Assembly (NCBI RefSeq): GCF_009811795.1
Contig: NZ_BLJE01000001.1
Span: 682,001 to 746,000, forward strand
Direction of reading: 5' to 3'
DNA from: Litoreibacter roseus
Lineage (GTDB): Bacteria; Pseudomonadota; Alphaproteobacteria; Rhodobacterales; Rhodobacteraceae
Length of the DNA stretch: 64,000 bases
Each line of letters starts with the position of its first letter. Position 1 is the first letter of the stretch. The notes beneath the pieces are model-generated. The model had not been told where the DNA came from, did not search any database, and was given only the letters and a program-made list of their open reading frames with translations. Shown in pieces: positions 26,375 through 34,963 of this stretch. Position numbers and translations under genes: made by a program.

Positions 26375-27590
26375 CCTGCGTGTATTTCCTCAACTCCGCC
26401 CGGGCGACCTGACGTCGGTGCACGGCGTCCGGTCCATCTGCAAGCCGTAGCGTCCGTAAATGGGCCCACTGTCGCGCAAGCGGCGTGTCCTGTGAAATAC
26501 CCATCGCGCCAAACATCTGAACCGCCTGATCGGTGATCGCGAGAGCGATACGCGGCGCTTCCACCTTGATCTGGGAAATCCAGGGCGCAGCAGCGCGGGG
26601 ATCACCCTGATCCATCATCCAAGCAGCCTTCAGGCAGAGCAGCCGCGCCTGTTCGATCTGCATCCGCGCGTCAGCGACATAATCATAGTTTGCCCCAAGT
26701 TGGGCCAGCGGTTTGCCGAAGGCCGTCCGCTGCAAGGACCGCTTACACATCAGTTCCAGCGCACGTTCTGCCATGCCGATGGCTCGCATGCAGTGGTGGA
26801 TCCGGCCGGGGCCAAGTCTGCCCTGAGCAATTTCAAAACCACGACCTTCCCCCAGCAACATATTTTCTACGGGCACGCGCACATCTGCGAACTGGATATG
26901 CATATGGCCGTGGGGGGCTTCGTCGTCGCCGTAAACCTCCATCGCGCGCAGCTTTTCAATCCCGGGCGTCTCTGCATCAACGACGATCATCGAATGCTGG
27001 CTGTGGCGTGGCCCGTCTTCGGCAGTTCGCACCATGATGATATAGACCGCGCATCGAGGATCGCCCGCGCCGGTGGCCCACCACTTCTCGCCATTGAGTA
27101 CATAGCTGTCCCCGTCGCGAATACACGAGAGCGAAATGTTTGTCGCATCGGACGACGCCACATCGGGTTCAGTCATGAGGTAGGCCGAGCGGATCTGACC
27201 TTCCATCAATGGGGTGAGCCATCTGGATTTCATTTTGTCGGTGCCGTAGCGTGTGAACACCTCCATGTTGCCGGTGTCGGGTGCGTTGCAGTTGAAAACC
27301 TCTGGCGCGAGATGAGCTTTGCCCATTTCCTCGGCCAGATAGGCGTACTCGACTGTTGTCAGTCCCGGACCACATTCTTCGGTCAACCAGAGGTTCCAAA
27401 GGCCTTGTGATCTCGCCTTGGACTTCAGCATTTCCAAAATCTCTGTCTGGCGCGGACTGAATTGCCATCGATCGCCGTTCGATACCTCGGAAAAGTATTC
27501 GTGTTCCACAGGTGCGATGTCGTCGCGCACCATCTGTGAAACCTGATCGCGCAAGGCCGCCGCTCTGTCGCTCAATCCCAGATCCATCAT
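26364..27590 (-). CDS. acyl-CoA dehydrogenase (ACAD10/11-like)
   Basis: A 408-residue FAD-dependent acyl-CoA dehydrogenase. Seen: NCNAPDTGNMEV, MTEPDVASSDATNI, KWWATGAGDPRC and the C-terminal MGISQDTPLARQWAHLRTLRLADGPDAVHRR. The neighbour across the divergent promoter is an APH-like phosphotransferase. In animals the two are fused as ACAD10/ACAD11, and in bacteria they act together on 4-hydroxy acyl-CoAs via a phosphorylated intermediate (as in levulinate degradation). This role is inferred from pairing. Confidence 0.9.
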   Translation of the reverse strand: MMDLGLSDRAAALRDQVSQMVRDDIAPVEHEYFSEVSNGDRWQFSPRQTEILEMLKSKARSQGLWNLWLTEECGPGLTTVEYAYLAEEMGKAHLAPEVFNCNAPDTGNMEVFTRYGTDKMKSRWLTPLMEGQIRSAYLMTEPDVASSDATNISLSCIRDGDSYVLNGEKWWATGAGDPRCAVYIIMVRTAEDGPRHSQHSMIVVDAETPGIEKLRAMEVYGDDEAPHGHMHIQFADVRVPVENMLLGEGRGFEIAQGRLGPGRIHHCMRAIGMAERALELMCKRSLQRTAFGKPLAQLGANYDYVADARMQIEQARLLCLKAAWMMDQGDPRAAAPWISQIKVEAPRIALAITDQAVQMFGAMGISQDTPLARQWAHLRTLRLADGPDAVHRRQVARAELRKYTQEKV

Positions 27591-27677
27591 CGCAGCGTTC
27601 CTCTTTCATGGTTGCAACGAACTTCCGGTGCCGGTGGGTTCTTGTCAATCGGCGTGACTTGCCTAAACTCCGGCACC

Positions 27678-28706
27678 ATGGGGGATTTTTCAGATATCAC
27701 GGTCGAGACCATCGGGCCTTATCTTGCGCAGCACCTGCCCGAGATCGGTGCGCTTCAGGCTATTGAAAAGTTTTCCGACGGGCAGTCGAACCCGACCTAC
27801 AAACTGACCTGCGGCAACGGTGTTTACGTGCTGCGGTCCAAGCCGCCCGGTATCCTGCTGAAATCCGCCCATCAGGTCGAGAGGGAATACCGCGTGATGG
27901 CGGCTTTGGCCGATACGCCCGTTCCTGTTCCGCACATGCTCCACCTAGTTACCGATAAAACCTCGCCCATCGGGCGGGCCTTCTTCGTGATGGGTTATCT
28001 TGAAGGGCGGATCTTTTTTGATCCGGCGCTTCCGGATTGCAGGACGGCTGAGCGGAGCGCGATTTATCTTGCGATGGCGAGGACCTTGGCAAAGCTTCAT
28101 GAGGTCGACCCGGCGGCAGTTGGCCTGGCGGATTACGGTCGACCGGGAAATTATTTCCAGCGCCAGACCGAGCGCTGGACGGGCCAGTATGCGGCGTCCA
28201 GAGTTACCCAAAACGCTGCAATGGACGCGCTGTCAACGTGGCTGCTGGACAATATCCCGGCGGATGATGGGCAAGCGACACTCGTCCATGGCGACTACCG
28301 ACTGGATAACATGATCTTCGCATCCGACAGGGCAGAGGTTCTGGCGGTGCTTGATTGGGAACTGTCGACGCTCGGTCATCCGTTCGCCGATCTGGCCTAT
28401 CAATGCATGCAGTGGCAGTTGCCGAACCAAGGCGGAATGCGGGGGCTGGCGGGCGTCGATCGCGTTGCGCTCGGCATCCCAACCGAGGACACGTATATCG
28501 ACCTCTACTGCGCCGAGCGGGGGATCGCCCGTCCGGATGGCTGGCCGTTCTACTTGGCCTTCAGCTATTTCCGGTTGGCCGCGATCCTTGAAGGTGTGGT
28601 GCGCCGCGCCCATGACGGCAATGCCTCAAATCCGCAGACAGCAAAAGCCTATGCCGCCGCCATTCCTATTCTAGCGGGACAAGCCATGGCCCTGATCAAC
28701 GCATGA
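27678..28706 (+). CDS. APH-like phosphotransferase (putative hydroxyacyl-CoA kinase)
   Basis: A 342-residue aminoglycoside-phosphotransferase-fold kinase. Brenner-type catalytic loop HGDYRLDNMIF and the metal loop LDWELSTLGHPFADLAY are intact, preceded by FSDGQSNPTYKL and YVLRSKPPG for ATP binding. Such kinases next to an acyl-CoA dehydrogenase phosphorylate the 4-hydroxyl of hydroxyacyl-CoAs. ATG at 27678 is preferred to an upstream frame beginning at 27612. Overlaps the next gene as ATGA. Confidence 0.9.
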   Translation: MGDFSDITVETIGPYLAQHLPEIGALQAIEKFSDGQSNPTYKLTCGNGVYVLRSKPPGILLKSAHQVEREYRVMAALADTPVPVPHMLHLVTDKTSPIGRAFFVMGYLEGRIFFDPALPDCRTAERSAIYLAMARTLAKLHEVDPAAVGLADYGRPGNYFQRQTERWTGQYAASRVTQNAAMDALSTWLLDNIPADDGQATLVHGDYRLDNMIFASDRAEVLAVLDWELSTLGHPFADLAYQCMQWQLPNQGGMRGLAGVDRVALGIPTEDTYIDLYCAERGIARPDGWPFYLAFSYFRLAAILEGVVRRAHDGNASNPQTAKAYAAAIPILAGQAMALINA

Positions 28707-30466
28707 CAGACAAAGTCACGCAAACCCGCATTGGGGCGCAGGCCGTCTTGCGCATCGACAACCCGCCAGTCAACACGTTGACCGCAGAGGTGCGGCGCGA
28801 ACTGCTGGATGCGTTCGACGAAGCCGTCGCGGCGGCGGATGTTACGGCGATTGTTATTGCGGCGAGCGGGCAGACCTTTCCCGTCGGGCGCGATATCTAC
28901 GATCTTGACCGCCCGGCCTCGCCCCCTGACTTGCGTCTTCTGTGCGAGCGCATCGAAGCGTCACCCAAGCCCGTGGTTGTCGCCCTTCACGGCACTGTTC
29001 TGGGCGGTGGATTGGAACTTGCAGTTGCAGCACACCACCGGATCGCGCGGGTCGGAACACAGCTTGGTTGCCCTGAAATTAGCCTCGGCCTTCCACCCTG
29101 CGCCGGTGGAACGCAGCGGATCCCTCGCCTGATCGGCGCGGACGGCGCGCTTGATCTGATGCTCTCCGGGCGGATGATTGATGCCGCGCAAGCACTCAAG
29201 CTGGGCCTTGTTGATGAAGTTACTGATCTGGACCTTGAGCAGGCAGCGATCGACTACGCCTCGGTCTGTGGGGTGCGGCGCACGTCCGACCAGCGCATCC
29301 GGATGGAGGATGGCGCGCATTTCCTTCAGTCGGTGGAAGCACACCGTGCCAAGAGTGGTAGTTTCGTCGCCGTCAAGATTGTCGATTGCGTCGAGGCCGC
29401 GCTGCTTTTGCCGATGGAAGCGGGCCTGACCCTTGAGGCGGAGGCCTTTGCCGAATGCGCGGCGTCCGACGTCGCGGTTGCCTTGCGTCATATTTTCTTT
29501 GCAGAGGAAGCTGCAGCACAGGTTGTCGCAAAAGACGTGCAGCCCGTGCGACATCTCGGGCTTGTAGGCGGTGCTGATGTTGCAATCCTTGCGCTGAACT
29601 CCGGTTTAACGGTCACGCTGGTGTCGCCCGACCGTGCCGAGGTGGAGGACGCACTGGATCATGTCGGCGCGCATTTTGAAGTGGCCGTCGCCAGCGGAAT
29701 GCCGGAGGTTCAGGCCGTTAACGCCCTCTCGCGCCTTAGCTGCATGACCGAATTTGCCGCGTTGGCGGAATGTGATCTGGTCTTGGATCAGAGCGGCGAC
29801 ACCCCTGATCCTTGGTGGGAGCTGGACGGCGACCTGCCAGATGTACTTGCGCGAGAGAACATCTTTTCAATGCGCCTGCAATTTCCCGCGCGGGGCGCAA
29901 AGCTGGCAGAGATCACCACCCATTCGGATACTCAGCCGGAAACTGTCGCGAAGGTGATGCAAACTGGGCGGCAGATGGGGCGCGTTCCGCTCTGTGTAGA
30001 CATGACAGAAGGAGGCTTGATCGAAACACTCGTCTCCCGGATGGAGGTGTTGATGGGACATCTGGCCCCCGTCGCGAGCAGTGACATTCTGAGTGCTGCG
30101 CTTAGCGATGTAGGGCTTCCCGCGGCGGCTTTCACAGTTCCAACCGCGCCGCTTGAGGATGAGCGCTTGCCCGTCGCCGCGGTGCGCGAACGACTGGAAT
30201 GCTGGCTGATCAACGAAGCCGCCTACCTGATCAGTGCCGGTGCCGTCACGCAGCCCACCGATGTTGATGTCGCACTTGTTCATGGTCTGGGGTATGCCCG
30301 CACCCGCGGTGGGCCGATCCTGCAAGCCGATCGCATTACCCCGTTCGAGGTCGTCCAGCGTATAAAGCGGTTTGCCTTGGAAGATGGCAGCCATTGGCAT
30401 GCCGCAGACCTGCTTCAAAGGCTGGCAAATGAACGTCAAAAATTCCGCGATCTGAAAAAGACATAG
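28703..30466 (+). CDS. enoyl-CoA hydratase fused to a degenerate 3-hydroxyacyl-CoA dehydrogenase half
   Basis: A 587-residue FadJ/FadB-like protein. The N-terminal crotonase domain keeps both catalytic glutamates (Glu105 in GGGLE and Glu125 in CPE). The second half (about 280-560) aligns with the 3-hydroxyacyl-CoA dehydrogenase domains but the NAD loop is GGADVA (289-294) with no GxGxxG, and the usual catalytic histidine of the HFF motif reads RLQF (391-394). So hydratase activity is expected, dehydrogenase activity not. Co-transcribed with the kinase. Confidence 0.85.
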   Translation: MTDKVTQTRIGAQAVLRIDNPPVNTLTAEVRRELLDAFDEAVAAADVTAIVIAASGQTFPVGRDIYDLDRPASPPDLRLLCERIEASPKPVVVALHGTVLGGGLELAVAAHHRIARVGTQLGCPEISLGLPPCAGGTQRIPRLIGADGALDLMLSGRMIDAAQALKLGLVDEVTDLDLEQAAIDYASVCGVRRTSDQRIRMEDGAHFLQSVEAHRAKSGSFVAVKIVDCVEAALLLPMEAGLTLEAEAFAECAASDVAVALRHIFFAEEAAAQVVAKDVQPVRHLGLVGGADVAILALNSGLTVTLVSPDRAEVEDALDHVGAHFEVAVASGMPEVQAVNALSRLSCMTEFAALAECDLVLDQSGDTPDPWWELDGDLPDVLARENIFSMRLQFPARGAKLAEITTHSDTQPETVAKVMQTGRQMGRVPLCVDMTEGGLIETLVSRMEVLMGHLAPVASSDILSAALSDVGLPAAAFTVPTAPLEDERLPVAAVRERLECWLINEAAYLISAGAVTQPTDVDVALVHGLGYARTRGGPILQADRITPFEVVQRIKRFALEDGSHWHAADLLQRLANERQKFRDLKKT

Positions 30467-30511
30467 ACCTTGCAAAGCCGGTTCAGCCTTGCGAGAGTTT
30501 CATTTATCGGT

Positions 30512-30529
30512 TGCGAATACGTATTCACA
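30512..30529. promoter_or_regulatory. near-perfect 18-bp palindrome upstream of sugar ABC operon (candidate LacI-type operator)
   Basis: TGCGAATACGTATTCACA is symmetric except one pair; the inner 12 bases (GAATACGTATTC) are a perfect palindrome with central CG, the common layout of LacI/GalR-family operators. It is 74 bp upstream of the solute-binding protein start. The regulator is not in the window. Confidence 0.5.
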
Positions 30530-30602
30530 CCCCAAAAACGCCCTTGAAATGAGGCGCATAGTTTTCCGGTCAGCTTGGCCGAGTACTCAGGGAGACGATC
30601 AA

Positions 30603-31859
30603 ATGAAACATCTCAGGACCGCTTTCTTGTCGGCCACGGCTGTGGCGACATTGAGCACAACCGCTTTCGCCGAGGCCCATGCCACATGCGATATCGCCGA
30701 GGGCCGTGTGTCCATCGTGGGCAACGAATTCCCTGCGATCCAGACGATCGGCAAAGGCGCACAGGCTTGTGCGAACGACGCCGTCGAGATCAAAACAAAT
30801 CTCACCGCAGACCATCAGAAGATCAACGTTGCGGGCATGACGGGGAACCCAGCGGAATATACTTCGGCGATCGTGGCGAACTCTTCCATCGTGGCGCTGA
30901 TGAACGAAGATGTGATCCGGCCACTGGATGATCTGGTGGCAGAGTATGGGCAGGACTTACGGCCAAACCAGCTTGTCACAGTCGGCGGCAAGGTCATGGC
31001 GGTCGCGTTCATGGCGAATGCACAGCATCTTGTCTATCGCTCCGATATTTTGGAACAGATCGGTGTCGACGCACCAACGTCCTACGAAGAGATGCTGGAA
31101 GCGGCCAAGATGATCCGCGATCAGGGTATCCTCGAAAATCCAATTGGCGGGCCGTACAAAGCCGGTTGGAATCTCGCGCAGGAATTCAACAACATGTATA
31201 TCGGCTATGGTGGCCAGTTCTTCAAAGACGGCTCTGCCGAAGTTTCTGTCAATAACGAGCAAGGTGTCGCCGCGCTTGAGATGATGAAGGCGCTCTCTGA
31301 ATACATGAACCCGGATTTTCTGACCCATGACAGCAACCTGACATCGGCTGAATGGAAGGCCGGGAACGTTGCGATGATGCATATGTGGGGCAGCCGCGTG
31401 GAACCGCTGCGCGAGACGGAAGGGTCTAATGCGGACGTTTCCGAGAACACAGCGATTGCGGGTCCTCTGACCGTTGGTGGCGGCTCTGTACCGGCCACAA
31501 CGCTCTGGTGGGACGGCTGGACCGTCGCCAAGAACATTTCTGACACGGACGCGGAAGCCACATTCAAAGCGCTGAAGGCAGCGATCGATCCGTCGATCCT
31601 TAGTGACGAAGAGGTGTCACGCCAAGCGGTCTGGTTGCTTGAAGGCTACGAGCCAACACCAGCGGCTGAAGGCGTATTCGCTGCAGCCTCCGCCGATGCC
31701 GTGCCATATCCGATGCTCCCCTATCAGGGTCTTCTTCACACGGCGCTGGGTGCCGAGTTGTCGGACTTCATGCAAGGCAAGGAAACCGCTGAGCAGGCAC
31801 TGGCGGATGTCGAAGCGGCCTACACCGCTGCGGCAAAGGAAGCGGGCTACCTGCAGTAA
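30603..31859 (+). CDS. sugar ABC transporter solute-binding protein
   Basis: A 418-residue periplasmic binding protein of the carbohydrate (MalE-like, family 1) type with a signal peptide (MKHLRTAFLSATAVATLSTTAFAE, cleaved near residue 24). Ligand-cleft features such as VYRSDILEQIGVDAPTSYEEML and GWNLAQEFNN, GGQFFKDG and TLWWDGW are present. ATG at 30603 follows GGGAG; a longer frame from 30489 is rejected. Forms an operon with two permeases and an ATPase. Sugar unknown. Confidence 0.92.
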   Translation: MKHLRTAFLSATAVATLSTTAFAEAHATCDIAEGRVSIVGNEFPAIQTIGKGAQACANDAVEIKTNLTADHQKINVAGMTGNPAEYTSAIVANSSIVALMNEDVIRPLDDLVAEYGQDLRPNQLVTVGGKVMAVAFMANAQHLVYRSDILEQIGVDAPTSYEEMLEAAKMIRDQGILENPIGGPYKAGWNLAQEFNNMYIGYGGQFFKDGSAEVSVNNEQGVAALEMMKALSEYMNPDFLTHDSNLTSAEWKAGNVAMMHMWGSRVEPLRETEGSNADVSENTAIAGPLTVGGGSVPATTLWWDGWTVAKNISDTDAEATFKALKAAIDPSILSDEEVSRQAVWLLEGYEPTPAAEGVFAAASADAVPYPMLPYQGLLHTALGAELSDFMQGKETAEQALADVEAAYTAAAKEAGYLQ

Positions 31860-31871
31860 GCAGACACGGGG

Positions 31872-31891
31872 AAGGGGGCGGGTGCCCCCTT
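31872..31891 (+). terminator. hairpin between solute-binding protein and permease genes
   Basis: Stem AAGGGGGC / GCCCCCTT with loop GGGT, followed by TTCTTCTTTT. Typical of a partial terminator that lets the binding protein be made in excess of the membrane components. Confidence 0.65.
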
Positions 31892-31923
31892 TCTTCTTTT
31901 CTCCATAGTCTGGATGCATCGCG

Positions 31924-32949
31924 ATGAAGCACCGCACGTTCTTCTGGTTTTTCCTGCCCAGCGGGCTGGCGATGTTTCTCTTTATCTTTTTACCGATCAT
32001 CTCGGTTGTCAGCCAATCCGTTCACACGCCCCATGATGCTGTTCTGATCACGGTCGAAAATTGTGGGCCCTTTGGCTGCAAGGAAGAAACCACCGTCGAC
32101 AACGAGGCCACGGAAGCCCTGCGCGCAGCACAGCCCTTGGGCAAGTTCGTGGGCCTTCAGATCTATCTTGATCGAGGTCATCTGGCCGTCAACGAGGTTG
32201 CCGCTGCGTGGCGCAATGCCGACAGCATGGGCGCGTTTTTCGACCGGGTCGGTAATCTTCCTTTCTACCGCGCGATGGCTTTCACGCTGACCTACACGCT
32301 CACGGTCACGCCCCTTCTGATCATTCTGGGTTTCATGATCGCGTTAGGGGTGAACGTCTTGAATAAGAAGATCAAAGGTCTCGTAATCTTCTTTTCGCTT
32401 CTACCGATGATCGTGACGCCATTGATCGGCTCTTTGATCCTGTTCTGGATGATCGACAGTCGCGGGGTGGTGGGCTCTGCAATCCAGTGGATGATGAATG
32501 ATCCGACCTTGTCCCTCAAAGCCTCCACCGGGCTGACATGGATTACGTTGATTGTTTATGGCGTCTGGCACTCTGCGCCATTCGCCTTTGTCGTGTTCTA
32601 TGCGGGGTTACAGACCTTGCCGCAGGATACGCTTGAGTCCGCCGTGATCGACGGCGCGAGCCGCTGGCAACAAACCCGCTACGTGGTGATCCCCCACCTG
32701 ATGCCGCTAGTGACATTCGTGGCGCTGATCCAATTGATGGACAATTTCAGGGTGTTTGAGCCCATCGTGGGCTTCAATGCTGAGGCGCACGCCACCTCGC
32801 TCAGTTGGATCATTTTCAATGATCTGAGCGGTGAGACCCGGCTTTTGTCGTCTGCGGCTACCACCTCGGTGCTGACCATTTTGGGCGTGGCAATCCTGCT
32901 GTCGCCGGTGCTTGTGCGCACGTGGCGCGACTTCAACGGAAAGGCCTGA
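31924..32949 (+). CDS. sugar ABC transporter permease 1 with a large periplasmic insertion
   Basis: A 341-residue MalF-type permease. The EAA loop (ESAVIDGASRWQQTRYVVIPHLMP) is intact. Between the first helix and the core lies an extra hydrophilic segment of about 75 residues containing two cysteines (NCGPFGCKEE), which could form a disulfide in the periplasm. The usual length is nearer 290-300 residues. Confidence 0.92.
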   Translation: MKHRTFFWFFLPSGLAMFLFIFLPIISVVSQSVHTPHDAVLITVENCGPFGCKEETTVDNEATEALRAAQPLGKFVGLQIYLDRGHLAVNEVAAAWRNADSMGAFFDRVGNLPFYRAMAFTLTYTLTVTPLLIILGFMIALGVNVLNKKIKGLVIFFSLLPMIVTPLIGSLILFWMIDSRGVVGSAIQWMMNDPTLSLKASTGLTWITLIVYGVWHSAPFAFVVFYAGLQTLPQDTLESAVIDGASRWQQTRYVVIPHLMPLVTFVALIQLMDNFRVFEPIVGFNAEAHATSLSWIIFNDLSGETRLLSSAATTSVLTILGVAILLSPVLVRTWRDFNGKA

Positions 32950-32952
32950 GCG

Positions 32953-33834
32953 ATGTCCTCAACCGCCCGTCGTATGCCCACAAGCCTACGTATTCTGACC
33001 ACTGGTTTCATTGCGATCTGGCTTGTCCTTGCGGCGTTTCCATTCCTCTGGACCCTGTGGGGGTCGTTCAAGGTTGAGCTTGATTTCTTCTCGATCTCGG
33101 ACTGGACCGACGCGCTGACCGGGCCGCGCACCGAAGCGATCTATGACAGACCGTTTACTGGTGCCGGCTATGAAGGCGCGTGGGTCCAAGAAGAGTTCTG
33201 GCGTGCGGTTCTCAACACATCGATTGTGTGCTTTTTCGTTGTGTGTACATCGCTGACCTTCGGCACGCTTGGGGGCTACGCGCTCTCTCGGTCGGGTTAC
33301 CGCTACACCTTCTGGCTTTTGATCGCCGCACTGATCTTCCGCGCGATGCCGCCGATCACTCTGGTTTCAGGCTACCTGCAACCGTTCTTCGCCTGGAACC
33401 TTTGGGGGATACTACCGACCACAATTATCGTGCTGGTGGCCATCAACCAGCCATTCACCCTGTGGATGCTGCATTCGTTCTTCATGAAGATCCCGAAGGA
33501 TCTGGACGAGAGCGCCAAGGTTGATGGCTGTACGCAGTTTCAGGCGTTTCGGTACGTAATCATTCCGGTGATGTGGCCGGGGGTGATCACAACTGGTTTG
33601 TTTTCGTTTCTTTTAGCCTATAACGACTTCGCCGTCACCGCGATGCTGCTGTCGAAAGAAAACCAGACGATGGTCCCAAAGATCGCCAGCTTCCTTGGCA
33701 CCACGCAGGTCGAAGGGAATGTGATGTTCGCCGTGGCGGCCGTTGTGTCTGCCACCGCACCGCTTTTCGTGTTGGTGCTGTTCTTCCAACGTCAAATCGT
33801 CAGCGGCCTGACCGCCGGCGCTGTGAAAGGCTGA
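32953..33834 (+). CDS. sugar ABC transporter permease 2
   Basis: A 293-residue MalG-type permease with the EAA motif DESAKVDGCTQFQAFRYVIIPVMWP. Contains an extra hydrophilic loop after the first helix (about residues 45-80, FFSISDWTDALTG and onward) as in permease 1. Starts 3 bp after the upstream stop. Confidence 0.92.
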   Translation: MSSTARRMPTSLRILTTGFIAIWLVLAAFPFLWTLWGSFKVELDFFSISDWTDALTGPRTEAIYDRPFTGAGYEGAWVQEEFWRAVLNTSIVCFFVVCTSLTFGTLGGYALSRSGYRYTFWLLIAALIFRAMPPITLVSGYLQPFFAWNLWGILPTTIIVLVAINQPFTLWMLHSFFMKIPKDLDESAKVDGCTQFQAFRYVIIPVMWPGVITTGLFSFLLAYNDFAVTAMLLSKENQTMVPKIASFLGTTQVEGNVMFAVAAVVSATAPLFVLVLFFQRQIVSGLTAGAVKG

Positions 33835-33838
33835 TCCA

Positions 33839-34885
33839 ATGGCCGAGATCGTACTCAAAAACGTCAACAAGCGCTGGGGTAATTTTGTCGGTGTGAAGGA
33901 CTTCGATCTGACCATTCCAGATCGGGAGTTTCTGGTGCTGCTCGGCCCTTCGGGTTGCGGCAAGACGACCACGATGCGAATGATCGCAGGGCTGGAGGAC
34001 CCCACCGAAGGCGAGATCTGGATCGGGGACCGGATGGTCAACAACGTTGATCCAAAAGACCGCGATATCTCCATGGTGTTCCAGTCCTACGGGCTCTACC
34101 CGAACATGAATGTCTATGAGAATATCCGCTTTCCATTGAAGGTTCGCAAAGTGCCTGAGGCCGAGCACAAGGAACGTGTGATGCGCGCCTCCGCCATGGT
34201 GGAACTGGACGATTTCCTGCACCGCAAACCGGCGGCCTTGTCGGGTGGACAACGTCAGCGCGTCGCCTTGGCGCGCGCCATTGTTCGTGAGCCGAATGTC
34301 TTTCTCATGGACGAGCCGTTGTCCAATCTGGACGCGAAATTGCGGGTGTCGACCCGCGCGCAGATCAAGAACCTGAGCCATGAGTTGAAGGTCACGACGA
34401 TCTACGTCACCCATGACCAGATCGAAGCTATGACACTGGCTGACCGTGTTGTGGTGATGGAAAAAGGTATCGTGCAACAGGTCGGCACGCCCACAGATAT
34501 CTACGACAACCCGGCCAACACCTTTGTGGCCAGCTTTATCGGAAATCCCGCCATGAACCTGATGGAAGGGGAACTGAAAGACGGTGTGTTCACCGGTAAG
34601 AACGTCACCATCCCGGGCCTGACCGGTTCGAACGGCCCTGTGACGCTCGGCTTTCGGGCAGAAGACGCATCGATTGCCACCAGCACGGGCCAAATCGACG
34701 CCCCGGTCTATTCCATGGAGCTTCTGGGCGATGCGACGATGGTCACCGTCAAGGCAGGTGGCGCGCTGGTCGCGGTGAAGGCCGATAAAGAGTATCGCTC
34801 CGAAATTGGTGCGCCCGTTTCAATTGCCGTGCCCGCCGAAATATGCCACCTTTTTGATGTCGCAACCGGTCAACGCCTGACCTGA
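33839..34885 (+). CDS. sugar ABC transporter ATP-binding protein (UgpC/MalK-like)
   Basis: A 348-residue ATPase. Walker A GPSGCGKTT, signature LSGGQRQRVALARAIVREP and Walker B VFLMDEPLSNLD; the C-terminal TOBE regulatory domain (after about 240) has LGFRAEDASI. It ends the four-gene transporter operon. Confidence 0.95.
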   Translation: MAEIVLKNVNKRWGNFVGVKDFDLTIPDREFLVLLGPSGCGKTTTMRMIAGLEDPTEGEIWIGDRMVNNVDPKDRDISMVFQSYGLYPNMNVYENIRFPLKVRKVPEAEHKERVMRASAMVELDDFLHRKPAALSGGQRQRVALARAIVREPNVFLMDEPLSNLDAKLRVSTRAQIKNLSHELKVTTIYVTHDQIEAMTLADRVVVMEKGIVQQVGTPTDIYDNPANTFVASFIGNPAMNLMEGELKDGVFTGKNVTIPGLTGSNGPVTLGFRAEDASIATSTGQIDAPVYSMELLGDATMVTVKAGGALVAVKADKEYRSEIGAPVSIAVPAEICHLFDVATGQRLT

Positions 34886-34963
34886 TCTATTTGACGCGAC
34901 TGTTTTTTAACCAGTGATTGTCGGGGCGGCTTAGGTCTGTCTCGAGACAAAGGAGTTGTGAGT

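Noticed and set aside
33800-34693. 297-codon frame antisense to the sugar ABC ATPase
   Set aside because: Overlaps an intact ATPase gene fully; no plausible product.
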